Assembly (NCBI RefSeq): GCF_040412425.1
Contig: NC_089749.1
Location: forward strand, 41,175,739-41,239,738
Length of the DNA: 64,000 bases
Origin: Macrobrachium rosenbergii
Taxonomy: Eukaryota > Arthropoda > Malacostraca > Decapoda > Palaemonidae
Reading direction: 5' to 3'
Position numbers and translations under genes: made by a program. This document shows, in pieces, positions 25,283 to 35,760 of the stretch. The notes beneath the pieces were generated by a model. It saw only the letters and a list, made by a program, of their open reading frames with translations. It had not been told where the DNA came from and did no database searches. Within the stretch, counting starts at the first letter, position 1; each line of letters begins with the position of its first letter.

Positions 25283-25640
25283 TCAGCTATTTGTGTGAAG
25301 CATCATCCCCATCTCACTAATACTGTACAAGCTCCTGATGCTAATGCAATCAAGATGATCACCTGATGCTAATGCAATCAAGAAGATCACCTTTTTTAGC
25401 CTGTGCGTTGTGGTTGTATTGGGTCCACTGAATTGAGGGGTTGATAGAAGTCTAAGTACCTTGTTCAGGGACCAAGAAATTGGAAGCCTTTTGGGAGTGG
25501 GCCTTTGTAGAGCAAAAGACTGTAGAAGGGAAGTGACAACTTCTATACTGGAGTCAATCCCAAATCCATAAAGCAAGGGTTCCATTAATGCAGCCTTGTA
25601 TGCCATGACTGTTGTAACCACAAGGCATTTGTCTTCAAAA
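25283..25640 (-). pseudogene. DIRS-1 tyrosine recombinase, N-terminal half
   Basis: Contains TVMAYKAALMEPLLYGFGID, QSFALQRPTPKRLPISWSLN and KVIFLIALASGDHLD, the core-binding and early catalytic segments of DIRS-type tyrosine recombinases (families usually have ASGxR, with the first catalytic Arg; here it reads ASGDHLD). A 27-bp tandem duplication at about 25337-25390 disrupts the area. The C-terminal His-x-x-Arg and Tyr part was not found in a readable form between 24700 and 25280. Confidence 0.75.
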
Positions 25641-26044
25641 GGGTATATAAGAAAAGTAAGGTTTTTATAGAAATCTCAACTGGGCTCTCAGTATGGATAT
25701 AATCTAACAATATCTTCCATACGGACTGGTAATGCTGGATAGAAGTCCGTTAATTTTTGCACTAAGTACCTAGCAATGTTGAGTGAGTAATTATCACGAT
25801 AGATATTTTTAAAAAATCTATACGTGAAGGTCCCGGCTTAGAAAGGAGAGACTTTCCCTCCTACTGTCTGGGGCTATTAAGTACACTATTCCTATGAAGG
25901 TTAGAAGTTTGCTCAAAACCTTTGAAATCTGAGACAGTGGAGGAAAAATTATCGTCCTCCTCTTGTTCCAGTCTTAAGAAAGGCATCTCTTGCTGTTGCT
26001 TGACTGTCCAGGTTTGGGGACACATACATTAGGAGTTTGTGATT

Positions 26045-27120
26045 CTAGTATGTGATGAACAGGTCCACTTCCAGTTGTGGAAGCATGTTGGCTATTATTT
26101 GAAAAGAGTGGTTGTCCAACATCCACTCTGTTGAGGTTGTCATTTTCCTTGACAGAGAGTCTGCTATTACAATGAGACCCCCTGTGAGGTGAACTGCAGA
26201 CATGTGCCACTTCCTTGCTTGTGCCATCCGAAGGGTGGCTAACATTACCATATTGAGAGGAGGTGAATGTGATCTAGACCTCTTGATGTAGGATACTGTG
26301 GTTATGCTCTCTCTCTTCTGGAGGTTTGAGTTTTTTGAGGGACAAAAAGACAGCCATCAGCTCCAGGAACTTGATATAACAATTCCTGAGTAGCTGACCA
26401 CCTCCCTGCCACCTGACAATCCTCCCAATGTCCTCCCAACCTGTCAACGAGGCATCTGTGAGTTTGCCACTCATACAGATGGAGGAGTCAGGGTGACCTG
26501 TTTCACCAGAGATTCCTTCCAACTCTTTTTATCCTTTGATGAGGTCTGTCTCACATCTTTTTTCTTGCATGCGATAGCCAGAATTTGTTCACACTTTTAG
26601 TTGCAATCTATGTATTGGATCTATTACTGAAGAGAACTGCAGCAGGCCCATCATGTGTTCTGATTGCCATCTGGAAACTCTGGGCTGTGCAAGGAACCTT
26701 TTGAGGACTTGCCTTATTCTGTTTTGAGCATTATGGGGAGAGATAACAGGTCGTGAAGAGTATCCCAACACAGTCCCAGCCACTGAAAGTGTCTGCTGGG
26801 CATGAGGCAGGATGAGTGTCTGCTGGGCATGAGGCAGGATATTTTCAAATTTATAGTAAAACCTTTTGACTGTACTTTAGTCTGTTGACCATTGCTCTTA
26901 GGTTTTTCAAGGACTCTTTTCTTGTGGGCCCTTAGATCTTTTGTTTGAGTTCTCGAACGAATACCGTTGCTAGCTTTGACCCCAGGGAACGGCTATAGGG
27001 ATGTGACAGTGTGCATCTTTCAGATCCACAGAAACTGCCTGAGCCCCCTTTTTGAAACGATTCAATGTACTTAGGCAATGGTAATCATCAAAAACTTTCG
27101 GCCAACAATGTGCTTTTTCA
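26045..27120 (-). pseudogene. DIRS-1 reverse transcriptase and RNase H remnants
   Basis: RT: AVSVDLKDAHCHIPIA (about 26990-27060) is the first catalytic-Asp motif. The connection segment resumes with LRAHKKRVL and FQWLGLCWD and then HMMGLLQFSSVIDPIHRL (26589-26783). The stretch that should carry the YxDD/LDD box is missing. RNase H: LTDASLTGW (26274-26522), then HLTGGLIVIADSLSRKM and LPQLEVDLFITY (26045-26251), characteristic of DIRS elements. A 26-bp duplication near 26788-26838 lies inside. Clearly inactive. Confidence 0.82.
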
Positions 27121-28843
27121 ATGTTGATTTGGTTGAGGATCACTCTTCTTTTGGATGAGTCCCCTTTTTAGAGGACACTGAACAGACATACTTGGTGGCA
27201 AATATACGTAAGTTTCTGTCCCCCCCACAGGGAAAACTTCCACTGTCTGTGATGTCATCGAAGCTGACCGCCAACCAATATAATTCCTCTTGGTATCTGC
27301 CTCCTCCTCTGCCTTCACCTTTGATAGACATTCCAGGTGTTGTTTTTCCTTTTTTCCCCTATGAGATGGTTTTTGGACCTTGTGAAAAGGATGGCCTTGA
27401 AGTTGCTGTTGTCCCTTTGCAGGGAATTGTCCCTTCTGACCACCTAACTGTTTTTTGGGGAAAAATTTTTTGGGGGTGACTGAAGGCTTATATGATTTTT
27501 GATCAAAGTGAGCCTTTTTTGGGGTTGGGTAAAGGGAAATTTTGGGTTCTTTGTTTCTTGAATTCCTCTTTTCACAGAAGAGCATACACTGTACAATTCT
27601 GTTGGTAGGCATCCTCGTTGAGTTGAGCCACAACAGACTCCTCTGACAGGTCCTTACAGAAGGGGTTAGAATGTAATAATGCAGTGACACTGGAGAGTGA
27701 TTTGATACAGCTCTCCAATGCTTCCATTCACAATTTTATGTGCCATTCTAGGAAGTCAAAGAGTGCTTTCCATCAGGTTCTCATAAGACTTTTGGCCACA
27801 ACAGCATAAAATTCTGACGAGGCTACTTGGTGAGCAACTTGGGTCTAATTCAAAAAGGCAGTAGAGATCCATTTTTCATTGACCTGGTAAAGGGTGATTT
27901 CTTTAGTTTTTAATGCTATAGGCACAGGTAAGAAAACCATTCCTGTTAGTGGTTTCTCCAAGTCTGGTGAGGATGGCACCAGGTGCCATTCTGTATTAAG
28001 GAATGCTGCCGTTTGTAAATTCTACATTCACAACTTCGATCATAGTTTTTTTCTCATTAATTACCTACTTACCAATGGGAGAGAAAGTGCATACTGAGGT
28101 GTCTCACCAAGAATTATCAGTATCATCAGGGTTGAGTATTGGAGCCCCTATTATGTTTTGATCTGAAGTTCTATATTCCAAACTGACCCATTGTTGTTTC
28201 TAGTCGGAATTCTAAAATCAGACCTTGTTTGGGCGGCATTTGTATCTACACTCACTTTTCGGTTACAGAATGTAGTACTTTTACACTTTGGTGCGTACCT
28301 GACTGACTGACTTTGCTTTTCAGAATCATGCTTCATGTCCCTTATATATTGGCATTCTGTGGCAAGGGCATCTTTAATGGTACTCAATTTCCTTATGGAA
28401 CTGGCCAAATGGCGCAAACTGTGTATCCCTTTTGGGGGAGCTTGCCGCAAACTGTGTATCCCTTTAGGGGTACAGGTCAATAAAAATTCAATTTCCTTAC
28501 AGAACTGATCAAATGTCACAAACTGTGTATCCCCCTTTGGGGGAGCTCGCTGCAAACTGTGTATCCCTTTTGGGGGTACAGGTCAATCAAAACTCAATTT
28601 TTATCAAACGGCGCAAACTGTGTATCCCTTTTTTGGGGGAGCTTGCCGCAAAATGTCTACCCCCTTTTGGGGGAGCTTGCCATAAACTGTGTATTCCTTT
28701 TGGGGAGCTTGCCATAAACTGTGTATCCCTTTGGGGGAGCTTGTGCAATCCAACTGAGCTTCAGTAACTAAACTGTAACTGCCTGTTAATGAAGGGGCAG
28801 AGGTCCCGGGCAAGTTACTATACCTTTCCAAAAAAGTAGACAT
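27118..28843 (-). pseudogene. DIRS-1 gag-like region with internal coding minisatellite
   Basis: Precedes RT on the same strand. The part next to RT is Lys/Gln/Pro-rich (PKKFFPKKQLGGQKGQFPAK), as in DIRS gag C termini. It then has GSFPCGGDRNLRIFATKYVC, resembling the conserved block just before RT. Farther upstream, 28151-28843 reads as repeats of a short peptide (APPKGIHSLRQ) produced by the 28400-28750 minisatellite. Stops and frame changes occur throughout. Confidence 0.6.
28400..28750. repeat. Short minisatellite, unit about 33-36 bp
   Basis: About eight copies of a block with AAACTGTGTATCCCTTTTGG and GGGGGAGCTTGCC, in places separated by a longer spacer containing GTACAGGTCAAT. It is inside the gag-like region on the minus strand. 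Confidence 0.85.
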
Positions 28844-28849
28844 TTCAGT

Positions 28850-30526
28850 CTGAATTAAGTGGATCCCAGTATCCCTTTTGGGGGAAAGATCCTATTCAGC
28901 AATGATAGCTGCATGGGGAATAGAATTCCTTCTGTGAGGTTTCTTCCATGGCTAGCTTAAATTTATGTCCCTAAGCCTTCTGGGTTCGGCAGGGCCATTC
29001 TGATGGCAATGTTCACTCCATATTTTTTTAATAAGAATGTGAACTCCATGTAAAGATTCCTCTACTTCTTCCACAGGGTTAACCTAGGAGGTATTGGCGA
29101 CTGATGTTAATGGGTTTTGGCTCACACATTGATGTTGTTCAGAGGAAGGGTTAAATATCTGCTGCCGGAGCTCTGCCGGAAAGATAATCTCCCCTTTCCT
29201 CACCCCTACTGAACCCTAGGCCCCACTGTGACGGCTTAAAAGGAGCTGTTTCGTCCTTAAAACTTGCTGCCAGGAGCATACTACAGGTCTCGCCCAAATT
29301 TTCGTTGTCTTTTACAAGGACTATGCTCATGGCAGGTGGTATGGGCCGTACCCACTGGCAAAAAGTGAACCAAGCAATTTGCTATGGAATACTTGAACTG
29401 AGGATCCTGCCTAATGGCGGCCCTGTAGTGATATAAAGCAAGTTGTTTTCAGAAGCTAGTTAGTATTAATTGTTTTTAAGTGCAGGACACTTCTGTAGTT
29501 CCTCATAAAGTTTTCATATTACAGGTTAATTTGATTACAGTTGTGCAGTTTTAATACATTTAATTATCTATGTTAAACCTTCTAGGGTTTAGGTTAGTTT
29601 TGATACCTGTAGATGGCTGTATTACTTATACACTGCTAGTCCTTTAGCAATGACCAAGTGAAATTTTTAATTCCAATTGTCATGCCAATCAGACTAACTG
29701 TTATGAACTAATTTGTTTGGCTAACCCAAACTACTGTTTTGTATAGCTTGGGGTAATGATTCTAGTTTAATCTACGTTAAGCTAAGAATAGAGGATTTCT
29801 TAGAAGGTTCTTGCTTAACCTATTCTAGGCTTATTTACAACTTAAAAGGTATAAATTTTACAGAAAATAATTCTCTTATCTGTTTTTCTGTTTTATGTGG
29901 CCAAGACTACCTTTTCATCTGATATTTGGCCATCGCTGTTTTAGGCTAATAGTAGAATATTCCTTATGAGGGGGTTCCTACTTAATATGGTTAGGCTACT
30001 GCCTGTTCTGGATTTATATCAACTTTAAGGATATAGGCTACACAAGACCCTACTAGCATGTGACCTTACAAATATGTTACCGAGTCGTAACAAACTAGGT
30101 TATTTTATTTAGGCTAGGATACTGTTTATGTATAACCCTAGGCTTATTTGCTCTTTCTTGACCTAGTAAAGGTTATTTTATTTAGGCTAGGATACTGTTT
30201 ATGTATAACCCTAGGCTTATTTGTTCTTTCTTAACCTGGTATAGGGTATTGTCTAATCCAGATTATTATAACCTTATAATTATTCAACTATTTGTCTAAC
30301 CCAGTTTGTTGTTTATATCCAATCCTAGGCTATCTGGTTTACTATATAAAACAGTAATCACTATTGTGTAACCTTATTAGTGAAACCTTATAACTAGGTT
30401 ATAACTTACTCTAATCTAGGCTACTGCCTAATCTGGATTATTTTATTCACACTTAAGTGTATGGGTTACATAAAACACAATTAGCCTACCTTAGTATGTA
30501 GCCCTAAGGCTAGGTTACCATCTCAT
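28850..30526. other. No gene recognised; local duplications
   Basis: 28850-29450 has composition like the neighbouring DIRS gag regions but no readable motif. 29500-30520 is rich in CTAGGCTA-like words and holds a tandem duplication of about 73 bp (30100-30245, starting TTATTTTATTTAGGCTAGG). Confidence 0.5.
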
Positions 30527-31505
30527 CTAGCACAAATTACGACTTCTCCTAGGAGAGCAAGAACGTGAGAGATGCCGAGACGCTGAGAAGCAAGGCTGGA
30601 TGGCCAACTGGATTGAACTAACTGCACGTATATGCATGTCTTCACATACGCGGACATGCAACAGGACACGTTTGTGGGAGCTGGAACGACGATCAGAAGA
30701 CCTCCAGGGAGATCGTGAACAGGGAGGGTTTCTGGAATACTGGAGATTAAGGTCATGGATTTGTGAGCGACGAGGTGACAACAGTCTTGGCTGGAAACAC
30801 GTCCGCGGCCGTACAGAATCTCTCACGTCCATCATACGATAGTGGGACCCAGAGGAAAAACGCTGAACTTTCAAATCCTTCCCTACACGGGATTTCTTAA
30901 CAGAAGCCTTGTCATCCTTCCTACGAACACAAACAGGGGGATCGGGGAAAGAGGACACTGCTGTAGATTTTCCGGTCACTGCTTAGAGTGAAATACTGAT
31001 GGACAAGAAGCGGCTTGACATGGCACCTCGTCTTCAGTGAGACAGCCGTGAGCTGGAACAGGAGAATCATGGCCATTGTCAGGTGAAGATGGAGAAGAAG
31101 AAAAGGAAGACGATAGAGAAGACGGAGATGGAGACTTCCGACGCTTCTTCACAACACAGGTAACTTTTGAAAAACAATGTCAGCTCTGCCAACATTGCAA
31201 TATGGCCGAACTGCAAGGTTGTGGCCATTTTCCATGCAGATTGATCAACTGCTTGCCCTTAGGCTGCATTTCTCTCAGTTTGGGGCAAAAGTCCGTTTCC
31301 AACCACTGCTTTCATGAGACCATCCAGAAGACGGATCTTAAGTAAAAGTCACCATTGCAGTAGGGAGTCCAAAGCTCTGTGAGGGATACGCTGCCAACTG
31401 AGCAGAAGAAGAAGCCACCACCGCAAAAGGGGTTCCAAAGCTCTGAGAGTGATACACTGTCAACAAATACCCTTTCCAGAACCATAGGTTTACGAAGAGG
31501 TAAAA
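30527..31505 (-). pseudogene. DIRS-3 gag-like region, downstream part
   Basis: A minus-strand frame of 150 residues (30527-30979), rich in Arg/Ser (SRSCSPRRSR), with further coding-like sequence to 31505 including LLDGLMKAVVGNGLL. It is interrupted at 31510 by the LTR element and resumes at 35059, as shown by the GGGTT duplication. The gag assignment rests on the upstream part at 35381-35581 and is an inference. Confidence 0.5.
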
Positions 31506-31510
31506 GGGTT
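31506..31510. repeat. Target-site duplication of the LTR element, left
   Basis: GGGTT, repeated at 35054-35058. Confidence 0.8.
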
Positions 31511-31557
31511 ATAGAGGGATGAAGAAATTTGTTTTTATTTAGCATTTCCCAACGTTT

Positions 31558-31635
<78 letters not shown>

Positions 31636-31981
31636 TGTAATTGTCATTGTAAAGTGGTTCGGTTGTTGGAGTTGGTTTCTGGCTGTCTCTCTGTCTGTCG
31701 GTCTGTCGGGAGTTTTTCGTTTTTTTTTGGAGGTCTTGGGCAGTTGAGGTCCAACCTTGAAAGTGAACGGGAGTTCGTCTGTTTTTTTTTGGGACCACAT
31801 TAATGGTTCATGTGTCTCTTCTTTTTTTGTTGGTTCGTTGTTGGTGGAGGGTCGGTTTAAGTTTTTGTTTTTCGTGGGTGTGTGCTGTGATTGGCGATAA
31901 ATGGACCTTATCCATCTCCAGCAACCGAAGATCAGGCGAGTGTTGCGTGTTGTGTTGTTTGTGGGTGTGAATACCGCCACA
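31511..31981 (+). repeat. 5' LTR
   Basis: 471 bp, starting ATAGAGGGATGAAG and ending CCGCCACA. It includes a 73-bp (GA)n tract at 31561-31633. The LTR start is set by the GGGTT duplication. Confidence 0.88.
31561..31633 (+). repeat. (GA)n microsatellite in the 5' LTR
   Basis: Pure GA, 73 bp, against 31 bp at the same place in the 3' LTR. Confidence 0.97.
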
Positions 31982-31988
31982 TAATATT

Positions 31989-32006
31989 TGGCGCCCAACG
32001 TGGGGC
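31989..32006 (+). other. Primer-binding site
   Basis: TGGCGCCCAACGTGGGGC starts 7 bp after the LTR. Its TGG beginning complements a tRNA CCA end; the tRNA was not determined. Confidence 0.8.
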
Positions 32007-32063
32007 AGCTGGTATTGCAGCTGCAATTGAGGTTGGTGGCTGGTAGTGTGACTGAAGAGAAGG

Positions 32064-33890
32064 ATGGAAGAGGAACTGGTAAGGTTGAGAGAGGAGAATA
32101 CGTGGTTGAGGGGTGAGAATGAGAGATTGAGGAGTCAGTTGGAGGAGGTGGAGGGAATGCTAAGAAGTGCAAAAAAAGAAATGAAAGGGGAGATGAAAGA
32201 GTCAGAAGAGAGAATGGAAGAGAGATGGATAAAAGTTGGAGGGAATGATGAGAAGTGTGGAAGAAATGATGAAAGGTATGTTCAATGGTGTTTTTGGAGA
32301 AGGGGCTGTTGGAGGCAGGTTCTCTGGAACGTGTGAAGGGGCAAGAGAGAAAGAAAAGGAGGAAGAAGTGAATGGAAATGAGTGATGAAAGTGATATGGG
32401 AATAGGAAGTAAGAAACGAGGGAATGAGAGGCAGGGTAAAGAAAAGGGAATGAAAAGCAAGGGAAGGAACAGAGGGAAAGTAAGGATAAGTCAGGGGAAG
32501 AAAAAGGGAAGAAGGGAAAGGAAAGGAAACTGGTAAGAAGGGTAAGGAAGTGGGAAAGGCAGGAAAGAAGGGAGAGGGTGAAGGCAGTAGTGATAGTGAG
32601 GTGGATGGAGGTGAGTGGATAAAAGTGGATAAAAAGAGGGGAAGAAGAGTGTAATGAGTAAGATGAATGTAAGTGCAGAAGTGGACTCTTTGTATTCGGA
32701 AGAGGGTATGAAAGGACAGAGCGAAAATAAAAAAGTGAGAGTGAAAGTGAAAAGAAGTGAGAAAGGCTATGTATGTGAGGGAGGTACCCTGTGTGAAAAG
32801 TATAATGAGTATGGAAGTAGGGATGTGCATGATTTCTTTAGGGAGTATGAAAGGTTTTGTCAGGATAAGTATGGGGAAAGTAAGAGAGTATGGGCACGAG
32901 AATTAGGAGAGTATTTGACTGGGTTTTTACTTGACATGTATAGGGTTATTATGAGTGTGGGAGATGTTGAGTATGACAAGGTGAAAGCTAGATTAGTTGA
33001 GCAAGCGAGGCGTATGAAAAAGCGAGTGTTAAGTATAAGAGGAAGAATGAATTTGATGAGGCAAGAATGAAAAATGGGAAACCTTGTCACTGTATGCTTG
33101 TCGGCTGAGACGTTGGCAAGGAAGAAGTTTGGTGATGATGGGATAGATGAATGTAAGGAGTTAGTAATAAAGTTGTTAGGGACAGTGCCAGATGGAGTTA
33201 GAGAATTTGTGAACTTGAAGCGGAAGGAGAAGAAAAGATGGACGAATGAAAGGTTGACTTGGGGAGAAATTTTGGAAATTGTAGAAGATTATGAGCTTGA
33301 CAGGGTTATAAAAAGAGAGCAGAAGTGTAAGTGTAAGGGCTGGGGTAGATGAGAGAGTACCAGAGTTCTGGAAATTTAGGGATGCAGTGTTGAGGGGCCC
33401 AATGAGAATGGCCGATAGTGTAATAGATAGGAGTGTAAGAGCAAGTAATGTGGAGGTGCCAGTGAGGATGAATGATGGGTTTGTAAGGGAACAAACGGGT
33501 TGGACGGGTTAGGGATAGTAGTGTACAAAGGGAAGGTCGGTGAGTGGAAGTCGAAATAAATGTTTTAGATGTGGAAAGGAAGGACATACAAAGAATGAGT
33601 GTAGGTGGGCTTTAGGAGCGTGTTTCGGTGTGGGCAATCGGGACATTTGGTAAGGAGTGTAAAAAAGATAGGGGGTTAAATGCTACAAATGCGGACAGGT
33701 GGGTCATATTGCTAATGGTTGTAGGGGTACCCGAGTGAATGTAATATGTGGCAACTGTGGTAAGAATGGGCATTATGCGCGAGAATGTGTTCAGAACCGA
33801 GAGCGCGGTGTGTCGAATGGAATGGAAGGGCATGTATCAAGTGTATGTAGACGAAAGAGGGTGACTGTGACAGCGAATAAATAAAACTGA
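32064..33890 (+). pseudogene. gag of the LTR element, four CCHC knuckles
   Basis: Starts MEEELVRLREEN at 32064 with a coiled-coil-like leader. The capsid-like part is 32654-33352 (VHDFFREYERFCQDKYGES), with an in-frame TGA at 33068-33070. Four zinc knuckles follow: CFRCGKEGHTKNEC (33561-33602), a damaged one at 33622-33660 (GQSGHLVR), CYKCGQVGHIANGC (33681-33722) and CGNCGKNGHYAREC (33747-33788). Frame changes between 32336 and 32654 and around 33350-33560 break the protein. The sense strand is very purine-rich, which leaves long open frames on the other strand that are not genes. Confidence 0.85.
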
Positions 33891-34616
33891 GTGTGAAGGG
33901 GTTCAAATGGGTGGATCCTCCAGGATGCAAGCGGTGCGTGTGATGCATGTACGTGAGGGGTTGTTGCATGAGGGGGCTTTGCTGGAAAGACTGACAAGTG
34001 CATGAAGCAATTTGTTTTGATAGAGTATGGCAGAAAACGTAAGAAAGGGAAGAACGTAAAATAAACGGAATGATCGTAAGTTGTGTGATAGGGGTGTAAG
34101 TGCCAAAGTGAAAATGAGTGATAAAGCGTGTAATAAAATAAATGAATGGGATGGTATGGATAGAACGTATAGTATATGCGGTTTGATATAACTGAGTTGA
34201 CTGAACGTGTAGGGGTTGGTGAACGGTTGGAGGTGAGCGAGAGTGTAAGAGTAAGAGAGCGTAGCAGTGATAGACGAGTGATTGAAAGCATGAATGAATC
34301 GTTGCAAGAATTGGAAAGGTCAATGAGGGAATGGGATGGGTTAGTTGAAGAATTGGGGGAGGTATTTGGGAATGAGTTAGAGGGTATAGATGAGATTGTG
34401 GATGAAATTGAGAGTGGTAATAGTGAAGAAGATAGCGTGAATCTGAGAGAGAATGGAGGAGAAGATGTGAGTTTGAATGTTGCTAGAAGAGAGAATGATT
34501 CTGAGAGAATGATTGTGTGCCCAAAACGCGATCTAGAGGACCTGCTAGTGAGCATCCGTGGGTGTTGCGTAAGGCGATTTGAAAGGGGGTGTGAAAGGTG
34601 TTGGTTGGGAAATGCT
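33891..34616 (+). other. LTR element interior after gag
   Basis: No pol motif. A 155-residue frame (34176-34643, starting MRFDITELTERVGVGER) is strongly acidic and arginine-rich and was not recognised. It may be the remaining end of a longer polyprotein, since it runs to the 3' LTR. Confidence 0.5.
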
Positions 34617-34631
34617 AAAAGGGGGAGAAAT
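34617..34631 (+). other. Polypurine tract
   Basis: AAAAGGGGGAGAAAT lies immediately before the 3' LTR, where plus-strand priming is expected. Confidence 0.75.
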
Positions 34632-34677
34632 ATAGAGGGATGAAGAAATTTGTTTTATTTAGCATTTCCCAACGTTT

Positions 34678-34713
<36 letters not shown>

Positions 34714-35053
34714 TGTAATTGTCATTGTGAGTGGTTGGTTGTTGGAGTTGGTTTTAAAAAATGTCTCTCTGTCTGTCGGTCTGTCGGGAGTTTTTCGTTT
34801 TTGGGGAGGTCTTGGGCAGTTGAGGTCCAACCTGAAAGTGAACGGGAGTTCGTCTGTTTTTTTGGGACCACATTAATGGTTCATGTGTCTCTTCTTTTTT
34901 TGTTGGTTCGTTGTTGGTGGAGGGTCGGTTTAAGTTTTTTGTTTCGTAAATGTGTGCTGTGATTGGCGATCGTGGACCTTATCCATCTCCAGCAACCGAA
35001 GATCAGGGTGAGTGTTGCGTGTTGTGTTGTTTGTGGGTGTGAATACCGCCACA
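34632..35053 (+). repeat. 3' LTR
   Basis: 422 bp, matching the 5' LTR apart from a shorter GA tract (34681-34711) and scattered small differences. Ends CCGCCACA before GGGTT. Confidence 0.88.
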
Positions 35054-35058
35054 GGGTT
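35054..35058. repeat. Target-site duplication of the LTR element, right
   Basis: GGGTT, pairing with 31506-31510. Confidence 0.8.
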
Positions 35059-35760
35059 AGCCGCTGCAGCCGCCTACTCAAAACACCGGTCAGGGCGCAC
35101 CAAAGGCTGATGTGGCATCACTGGTACAGTCAAGGGGGGGAGCAGCAGGCAACTGTCAAGGCAGACAACATGGGAAAGCAAGAGGACAGGAAATGGGACA
35201 ATAGGCCACTGTAGGTTGGTACTCCTGGAAGGCCTGGAGAAGCCCAGATGCCAGCCATCTCTGAGCCTCCGAACCTGAAATAGAACAAGTTGGCATTGCC
35301 TCCTCCCTCACAGGGAGGGGAGGGGGCAGCCAGAGAGATAATATCTCCTGACCCTTTACCCGAAACTTCCTAAGACGAAGCTATGGAAGAATGGGAGGGG
35401 GTAAAATCTTCCAAGGAAGAAAAAGCAACTGGAAGAAGGAACAAGAAGGTGACTGAGAAGTGGCCATTGGAGGAGGAGAATATCCCTTCCAAGATGGCAC
35501 CTTCTTCCTCTGATGCTTCCTCTCGGCAAAATTCCTCCACTGCTCAGGAGGCCAAGAACGGCATTCACAGAGAGGGGACAAGCCTTCGACTCACACTGGG
35601 CCCCCACAAAGACAGGGCAAGAAACAAGACAGGAACCATGAACAGGAATTCCTACTGGTCCTGGAGAGCAAGTCGGGACCAAAAGCACTGTCAAAGATCT
35701 CGCGACATCAACCTGTGTTGAGGGAGAGGTGGGAAACATGCTATGTTTAGCCAAGAAGTA
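35059..35760 (-). pseudogene. DIRS-3 gag-like region, upstream part
   Basis: The minus-strand frame at 35381-35581 has CECRSWPPEQWRNFAERK followed by a Lys-rich stretch. The same pattern (SECWVWPSEQWVRFAGRRK) stands at the start of the DIRS-2 gag at 61082-61363, so the two are related. Frames shift and stops occur between here and the LTR insertion. No RT was found next to it; whether it once belonged with DIRS-1 to the left is unknown. Confidence 0.6.

Larger units (their letters stand above)
24166..28843 (-). mobile_element. DIRS-1: decayed DIRS-like retroelement
   Basis: On the minus strand the order is gag-like (27118-28843), RT and RNase H (26045-27120), tyrosine recombinase (from 25621 leftward), then a terminal structure (24166-24680). 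In that structure an inverted repeat of about 55 bp (24166-24220 against 24582-24636) is followed by a second related segment. This matches the terminal repeat plus internal complementary region of DIRS elements, which integrate by a tyrosine recombinase rather than an integrase. The 5' terminal repeat was not located, so the right boundary is open. Confidence 0.75.
31511..35053 (+). mobile_element. Gag-only LTR retrotransposon
   Basis: Two direct LTRs (31511-31981 and 34632-35053) with 5-bp target duplications, a primer-binding site and a polypurine tract. The interior is about 2.65 kb and encodes gag with zinc knuckles only. No protease, RT, RNase H or integrase motif was seen between the last knuckle (33788) and the 3' LTR. 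It is therefore non-autonomous and would depend on another element's pol (inference). The superfamily is not certain; PBS form and CCHC fingers fit a Ty3-like element. Confidence 0.88.

Noticed and set aside
28400..28750. Possible CRISPR-like array
   Set aside because: The spacers are repetitive or absent, and the context is a eukaryotic retroelement gag.
29240..29265. Candidate 5' terminal repeat of DIRS-1 (GCTGTTTCGTCCT)
   Set aside because: The orientation is direct, not inverted, relative to the 24637-24680 copy, and the match is only about 13 bp.
31312..32460. 382-residue minus-strand open frame rich in Ser, Leu and Phe
   Set aside because: Antisense to the purine-rich LTR and gag; includes translated (GA)n and has no domain.
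33712..34555. Minus-strand open frames of 203-254 residues
   Set aside because: Antisense shadow of the purine-rich interior of the LTR element.
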